Shown here: positions 7,203 to 10,705 of the stretch, piece by piece | How the letters are laid out: each line of letters opens with the position of its first letter | How positions within the stretch are numbered: position 1 is the stretch's first letter | NCBI GenBank assembly: GCA_937893155.1 | Contig: CALBGU010000164.1 | Span: 1 to 10,705, forward strand | Direction of reading: 5' to 3' | Origin: an uncultured Treponema sp. | GTDB lineage: Bacteria > Spirochaetota > Spirochaetia > Treponematales > Treponemataceae | Length of the DNA: 10,705 nucleotides | Made by a program: the position numbers and the translations under genes | The notes under the pieces: model-generated | What the model was told of the DNA's origin: nothing | What the model saw: the letters and a program-made list of their open reading frames with translations, nothing else | Database searches by the model: none

Positions 7203-7314
7203 TGACCTCACCCGTCCCCTCTCCTAGCAGGCGAGGGCAGCCACAGGCTCTTTTTCCCCCTCTCTTTCTAGGAGAGGGCAGCCACAGGCTGTTTCTCAAT
7301 CGGGGGTGAGGTCA
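7203..7314. repeat. Palindromic repeat element with 11-bp inverted ends and two hairpin units
   Basis: TGACCTCACCC (7203-7213) and GGGTGAGGTCA (7304-7314) are perfect 11-bp inverted repeats. Between them are two related units, each with a CCCTC...GAGGG hairpin (7217-7237 and 7258-7278) followed by the same 17-bp direct repeat GAGGGCAGCCACAGGCT (7233-7249 and 7274-7290). This layout is like that of dispersed intergenic palindromic elements of the REP/BIME or MITE type. The right end contains the stop codon of the DoxX-like gene. No coding capacity is credible. Confidence 0.7.
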
Positions 7315-7743
7315 TTCCGACATCACGACGAAAATCGAGCCGAAGACGAGCAAATGCGTCGCGAACATACGCAAAAAGCCGAGCGTGTTTTCCATCGACT
7401 TAAACACATCGCCGCCGACCAAGCCCTTTTCGCCCAAGATGTCGATGACAATCATAATAAACAGCCAAATGATAGTAATCAAAATTAACGACACCGCGCT
7501 AAACAACGCCTTGTTGATGAACTTCTCCAAAATCAGCACCACGCCGCAAATCACCTCGACCGTGCTGATGATAAACGAGATGATTTCGTTAATCTCCCTG
7601 CCCATTCCAGAGAAGCGGAAAAACTGCTCCGCAATCAGATTTTCAGGGGCATTGTCGGTGATAATCCCCGCAATGCCGCTCACCAGCAAGAACACTGCAA
7701 GCGCAAACTGCAATGTCGTAACACCAAAACTCTTCGTCCTCAT
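7312..7743 (-). CDS. DoxX-like four-helix membrane protein
   Basis: The 143-residue protein is mostly hydrophobic with four predicted membrane segments: about residues 9-28 (LQFALAVFLLVSGIAGII), 52-73 (IISFIISTVEVICGVVLILE), 80-102 (ALFSAVSLILITIIWLFIMI) and 118-140. The Glu/Gly pattern in the second segment (TVEVICGVVLIL) is typical of DoxX-family small membrane proteins, whose functions vary and are mostly unknown. GAGGAA 6 nt upstream supports the start at 7743. The TGA stop lies within the right arm of the neighbouring palindromic element, so the element may have set the C terminus (ending IFVVMSE). No neighbour suggests a partner. The family call is by pattern and moderate. Confidence 0.65.
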   Translation of the reverse strand: MRTKSFGVTTLQFALAVFLLVSGIAGIITDNAPENLIAEQFFRFSGMGREINEIISFIISTVEVICGVVLILEKFINKALFSAVSLILITIIWLFIMIVIDILGEKGLVGGDVFKSMENTLGFLRMFATHLLVFGSIFVVMSE

Positions 7744-7764
7744 ATTGTTCCTCTATATCATTTA

Positions 7765-8006
7765 CAAAAGGTATGCTAGAAAAAGCGTGTCATTATCTCA
7801 CCTTGACCCGATAATCTTTTCGCCTATATTACTATAGATTGCCGTATCAAGTATGGCAATGACATAAGGTTTGTGAACAGGTCTAGTAAGCCTCTTACTC
7901 CTGCACAAGTAATAGGCTTACTCCTGCACAAGTAAGGGGCTTACTCCTGCACAAGTAAGGGGCTTACTACTGCACAAGTATGACAGACGGTTAAGCATAC
8001 CTTTTG
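7765..8006. mobile_element. Possible MITE-like element bounded by 13-bp perfect inverted repeats
   Basis: CAAAAGGTATGCT (7765-7777) and AGCATACCTTTTG (7994-8006) are exact inverted copies 216 bp apart. The enclosed DNA has no gene. It holds a hairpin ATTGCCGTA-TCAAG-TATGGCAAT (7838-7860, one G-U pair) and the 4 x 23-bp array. The intergenic position, short size and terminal inverted repeats suggest a non-autonomous element. I see no convincing target-site duplication, so the arms could instead be a long-range stem of an RNA or leftovers of something larger. Confidence 0.45.
7894..7985. repeat. Tandem array of four 23-bp hairpin units
   Basis: Copies start at 7894, 7917, 7940 and 7963 with an exact 23-bp period. 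The second and third are identical, the first differs at the end (TAATAGG), and the fourth has one inner change and a divergent end. Each unit carries CTTACT-cctgcaca-AGTAAG, a 6-bp stem with an 8-nt loop, intact in copies 2 and 3. A degenerate half-copy (AGTAAGCCT) precedes the array. Spacing is far too tight for a CRISPR array, which would need unique spacers. Confidence 0.9.
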
Positions 8007-8022
8007 AAACACTTCCTATAAA

Positions 8023-8079
8023 CTAAAGCTGCTTGTGCCTTCTAAAGCCGACTGTGGCTTCTAAAGCTGCCTATGGCAG
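8023..8079. repeat. Three 19-bp repeats running into the stop codon of the chimeric gene
   Basis: CTAAAGC recurs at 8023, 8042 and 8061 with an exact 19-bp period. The copies diverge inside but keep hairpin potential: AAGCC-gactgt-GGCTT in the second and CTGCC-tat-GGCAG in the third. The third copy supplies the TAG stop (8061-8063) and the last residues (CHRQL) of the minus-strand frame that ends here. Confidence 0.75.
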
Positions 8080-9116
8080 TCGTTTTCCATACGCCACTTG
8101 ATACAACGATTGAGGTAATCGACATAATCGGCATTCTTGCACATTCCTTTGCCTTCAACATCGGAAATCTTCGCTACGTCTTGCCCATTGCACTTCGTAA
8201 CTTTCATCACGATGTTAAGTGGCGGCACATCGGTGTCATTAGAAATGTATGTGCCGATACCAAAAGCAACACGCGCTTTGTCTTTGAAATACGCATAGAG
8301 CGCACTTGCCCGCTCAAAATCAAGGCTATCGCTAAAAAGCAGAGTTTTTGTCATCGGGTCAATGCCGAGCTTTGCATAGTGAGAGAGCATTTTCTCGCCC
8401 CATACATACGGGTCGCCAGAATCGTGACGCACGCCAGAAAAGAGCGTTGCATAAGTGAGCTGAAAGTCTTTCAAAAAGCAGTCTGTTGTGATTGTGTCGG
8501 TTAAAGCTGTTCCGTTTAAAATGCCGTATTCTTTTACCCAAGCGTCAAGCGCATACCAATTAGAATAGGCTGGATTGTGCTTGTGATTGCCTTGTCCTGA
8601 ACACATAATCCATTCGTGCGCCATTGTGCCGACAGGGGTAACGCCGTACTTTTTAGCAAGATACACATTGCTTGTTCCGACAAACTTTGAATCTTTGAAC
8701 TCTGCGTTTCGCTCTTTAAGCATTTTCACCGCTAAATCCTGCGCTTCTTCAGACAAACGGCGGCGAAGACCGAATTCGCTAAAAGAGCCGAGATTGTATG
8801 TGCCATCGACAAGGGCAGAAACCTTTTCATTTAATTTGCGCTTGAATTGAGAAAAAAGCGTGTCGTAATCATAAGCCATGCGGAAATAAACTTCATTGAC
8901 AATGGCCAGCACGGGAATCTCGTCGCCTTCGTTGTAGAGAACCGCGAGAACCTCGCCCTCTACTTTTGCCTCCTCCTCAAAAGATGCCTTGTCGGTCTCG
9001 TATGCGAAGAGGATATCCCCTACCGCCACTTTGTCGCCTTTGTTTTTCTTGAATTCGGTGAGAATGCAACTCTCAACACTCTGCCCCTGCTTGGGCATAA
9101 TTACAACTGATGCCAT
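8061..9116 (-). CDS. Chimeric frame: lipoyl domain joined to N-terminally truncated nicotinate phosphoribosyltransferase
   Basis: Residues 1-66 are a lipoyl (biotinyl/lipoyl attachment) domain of a 2-oxoacid dehydrogenase E2 subunit: MPKQGQSVESCI, VGDILFAYETDKASF with lipoylation Lys43, and EGEVLAVLYNEGDEIP. From about residue 67 the sequence is nicotinate phosphoribosyltransferase (PncB, which makes nicotinate mononucleotide in NAD salvage): PVLAIVNEVYFR, SEFGLRRRLS, GTSNVYLA (147-154), GTMAHEW, ALTDTITTD, GVRHDSGDP, LLFSDSLDFERA and FGIGT. About 120 N-terminal residues of PncB and all of E2 beyond the lipoyl domain are missing. The join at 8904-8920 lies where both families can read (E)-(I/V)-P-V-L-A. 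I see no reason for such a fusion to work, since PncB needs its N-terminal part. It is most likely a joint between two genomes, although a real recombinant gene cannot be excluded. Confidence 0.85.
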   Translation of the reverse strand: MASVVIMPKQGQSVESCILTEFKKNKGDKVAVGDILFAYETDKASFEEEAKVEGEVLAVLYNEGDEIPVLAIVNEVYFRMAYDYDTLFSQFKRKLNEKVSALVDGTYNLGSFSEFGLRRRLSEEAQDLAVKMLKERNAEFKDSKFVGTSNVYLAKKYGVTPVGTMAHEWIMCSGQGNHKHNPAYSNWYALDAWVKEYGILNGTALTDTITTDCFLKDFQLTYATLFSGVRHDSGDPYVWGEKMLSHYAKLGIDPMTKTLLFSDSLDFERASALYAYFKDKARVAFGIGTYISNDTDVPPLNIVMKVTKCNGQDVAKISDVEGKGMCKNADYVDYLNRCIKWRMENDCHRQL

Positions 9117-9157
9117 ATTATCTTGTTTATATTCAAATTATTTCTTAATTTGACGCA

Positions 9158-9189
9158 CAAAGGTAAAAAAATATTAGTTAATCGGTAAA
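9158..9189 (-). promoter_or_regulatory. Bacteroidetes-type promoter of the lipoyl-domain gene
   Basis: Read on the minus strand, TACCTTTG (9165-9158) matches the Bacteroidetes -7 consensus TAnnTTTG, and TTTA (9189-9186), 20 nt upstream, approximates the -33 TTTG element. The start codon at 9116 lies about 41 nt downstream after an A/T-rich leader with no Shine-Dalgarno sequence. This is usual in Bacteroidetes and unlike the genes in the left part of the window. Confidence 0.65.
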
Positions 9190-9254
9190 CTAACAGATAG
9201 GAAACAGAGCGAAATCTATTGCAGTTTCTCCGAAATGCTCTTCTTCTGGATATG

Positions 9255-9270
9255 GCCCGGCATGCCGGGC
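9255..9270. repeat. Perfect 16-bp GC-rich palindrome
   Basis: GCCCGGCATGCCGGGC is a perfect palindrome between the promoter of the lipoyl-domain gene and the terminator of the next gene. It has no loop and no T run, so it is not a normal terminator. It may be a protein-binding site or chance. It also lies inside a 31-codon + strand frame (9235-9330) with no ribosome binding site, which I do not call. Confidence 0.6.
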
Positions 9271-9292
9271 AAGAAGGGCATCACCCCCACTA

Positions 9293-9328
9293 TAAAAATC
9301 GCCGGAGGCGGGAAGCTTCCGGCGATTT
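9293..9328 (-). terminator. Rho-independent terminator of the tandem beta-domain gene
   Basis: AAATCGCCGGA (9296-9306) and TCCGGCGATTT (9318-9328) form a perfect 11-bp stem, extendable inward by a G-U and two G-C pairs. On the minus strand it is followed by a TTTTTA run. It starts about 20 nt after the stop codon of the gene ending at 9349, so it fits as that gene's terminator. It should also keep the gene separate from the lipoyl-domain gene downstream. Confidence 0.88.
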
Positions 9329-9348
9329 GATTATCCATGCAGATTAAG

Positions 9349-10705
9349 CTAGTTTTCTGTGTCAAGTGCAGGTGCCGCAGAAGTGGAGGAATTTCTGATG
9401 TAGTAAAGAGAGGCTGCGTGACCTCCGCCAATGTGGAAAGTCTGATCTCCATAGGTAACTGTGAGATCATAAGTTATACTGCTGTTATCCATAGTAACTG
9501 AGCCTCCGATTATCTTGTAGTTGTGCCCTGTATAGCTGTTGATAATGTGATGATAACTCTTCATTGGAAGAATCGTGTTCTCTCCAGGCGTCCATGAGAA
9601 GGTGAATGTACCGAGCTTGAAAGGAGTATTGCAAAAACGGGAGAAGTTCTGCTCGAACTTCCAGTCATCATCCTTGACGTTCAGGGCAATCTGAACGTTG
9701 TAGTCCTGGTCAACATAGTTCCAGCCAAAACGCATTACCTGACAGCCGGTGCTGTATGCATCACCGAACCAGAAAGGCATATACTGATTGCTTAAACTAG
9801 TTTTGGTGAAATTGTAGTCTCCGTCGGGATGAGGAACCATTCCGGACTCAGGGATTTCGGGACCATAAACATCCTTTAATGTCGCATTGAGCTCAACTTC
9901 TTTAGTACCGACGTCAACCGTATTCCAACTATCGTCATAATAGTACTCAGAAATAACCACTGTCGCACTTACGACAACAGTGTATCTGTCATCGTCCTGC
10001 TTGGTTATTTCAAGCGCTGGCGTTGTGCCTTCTTTGATTTCGCAAGATGTGGAGTGATTGGGATCTTGAGCAAAAGCATATACCCCGGTGATGTCGAAAG
10101 TCCCGGGATTGGCAACCGTTACACCATTTTTGTATCCAAGCTCTGCATTGACATCAGGCACAGCATAAATAAACTTGCCCGTAGGGACAGTGCCGTCTGA
10201 ACTGTCGGTGTAAATGTTGAGTCCGATGCCGTAAATCCAATCCTGATTTCCGGCAAGAGCCTTATTGATATGCAGGAACAATGCTGTCTCGAACGCCTTT
10301 GTGGTGAAGTAGGTATTGTAGTTACCCTTGAGGCTGGAATAGCCATCAGCAGTATAAACTGAAGCACCGAGGGATGCATCTTCTGCCACGAGCTCGCCGG
10401 TGTAGCTGTAAAGGTGGGATGTGCCTGCGACATCAACGAGTTCTGCAACGATGGCCGTGTTGGAGCCTTTATCCTCTACGGTGATGGTACCGTCGATAAC
10501 CTCCATAGCCTTGTCGCCGGAAACGACTGTGGTGACATATTTGCCGTCTCCGCAAATGATAGAATATGTGCCGGGAGCATATTCGCCGCTGGCATCCATC
10601 TGGTATTCACCTGCAGGAATCTTGGTGAAGTTCTCAGCCTCAGGATCTACATTGAGCACGAGGGTCACATCACCTTCTGAAGTTGCAAAATTGATGGCAT
10701 ACTGG
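9349..10705 (-). CDS. Large tandem beta-domain surface protein, N terminus outside window (Bacteroidales type)
   Basis: The frame is open to the window edge, so the start and any signal peptide are missing; 451 C-terminal residues are present, ending in TAG at 9349-9351. I do not recognise a named family. The sequence divides into three segments of about 100-180 residues with a recurring pattern: a strand-forming opening (YAINFATSEGDVTLVLNV; FETALFLHINKALAGNQDWI; MRFGWNYVDQDYNVQIALNV), a P-x-G/L-G turn (KIPAGEYQM, TVPTGKFIYA, FKLGTFTFSW), then a strand pair such as VIDGTITVEDKG or IGGSVTMDNSSITYDLTVTY. It is rich in Tyr, Thr, Asp and Gly and poor in Cys, typical of secreted or surface Bacteroidales lipoproteins built from repeated beta-sandwich domains. 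A surface or glycan-related role is only a guess from style. Confidence 0.7.
   Translation of the reverse strand, partial: QYAINFATSEGDVTLVLNVDPEAENFTKIPAGEYQMDASGEYAPGTYSIICGDGKYVTTVVSGDKAMEVIDGTITVEDKGSNTAIVAELVDVAGTSHLYSYTGELVAEDASLGASVYTADGYSSLKGNYNTYFTTKAFETALFLHINKALAGNQDWIYGIGLNIYTDSSDGTVPTGKFIYAVPDVNAELGYKNGVTVANPGTFDITGVYAFAQDPNHSTSCEIKEGTTPALEITKQDDDRYTVVVSATVVISEYYYDDSWNTVDVGTKEVELNATLKDVYGPEIPESGMVPHPDGDYNFTKTSLSNQYMPFWFGDAYSTGCQVMRFGWNYVDQDYNVQIALNVKDDDWKFEQNFSRFCNTPFKLGTFTFSWTPGENTILPMKSYHHIINSYTGHNYKIIGGSVTMDNSSITYDLTVTYGDQTFHIGGGHAASLYYIRNSSTSAAPALDTEN

Noticed and set aside
7121..7309. 62-codon + strand frame across the palindromic element
   Set aside because: It is a translation of repeat DNA (Pro/Ser/Arg-rich), antisense to the S1-like start, with no ribosome binding site.
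7894..7985. CRISPR array
   Set aside because: The 23-bp units are contiguous with no unique spacers, and no cas gene is present.
7838..8006. Integron attC site (GTTAAGC at 7990-7996 resembles a core site)
   Set aside because: No matching RYYYAAC partner at the required spacing and no integrase or cassette structure.

Overview
The window looks like a piece of gut-type metagenomic assembly with two different bacterial signatures. Positions 1 to about 8,900 read like a spirochaete, most likely a Treponema: there is a TRL-like lipoprotein, lipoproteins with relaxed lipoboxes, an LptC/LptA pair, and clear GGAGG-type ribosome binding sites before almost every start. From about 8,920 to the end the signature is that of the Bacteroidales: the start at 9116 has no Shine-Dalgarno site, the promoter matches the TAnnTTTG type, and the last gene is a large tandem beta-domain protein. 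The taxonomic reading is inference from motifs and protein style, without any database search.

Layout. Two lipoprotein genes lie on the + strand (63-1087 and 1103-1609). The first is split by an apparent one-base deletion. They converge on a minus-strand block: lptA (1620-2429), lptC (2413-3000), pyrG (2997-4604) and fabF (4692-5948). pyrG, lptC and lptA overlap and are probably translationally coupled. Upstream of fabF, separated by a strong hairpin, is a four-repeat S1-domain protein (6044-7144). A 112-bp palindromic repeat element (7203-7314) then runs into the stop codon of a small DoxX-like membrane protein (7312-7743).

Positions 7744-8060 hold no gene but are full of structure: a 13-bp perfect inverted repeat bounding 242 bp, a 4 x 23-bp array of hairpin units inside it, and a 3 x 19-bp array that enters the 3' end of the next reading frame. 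That frame (8061-9116) is a chimera. Its first ~66 residues are the lipoyl domain of a dihydrolipoamide acyltransferase and the rest is nicotinate phosphoribosyltransferase without its N-terminal third. The join falls in a short stretch that both families could share (I-P-V-L-A), and the organism signature changes at the same place, so an assembly or recombination joint is the simplest explanation.

How the genes relate: CTP synthase, the fatty-acid condensing enzyme and the Lpt-like proteins all serve nucleotide supply and envelope building. No phage, CRISPR, toxin or defence system was seen. The most biologically notable point is that the CTP synthase keeps an intact synthase domain but has Asp in place of the glutaminase nucleophile Cys, which predicts an ammonia-dependent enzyme.
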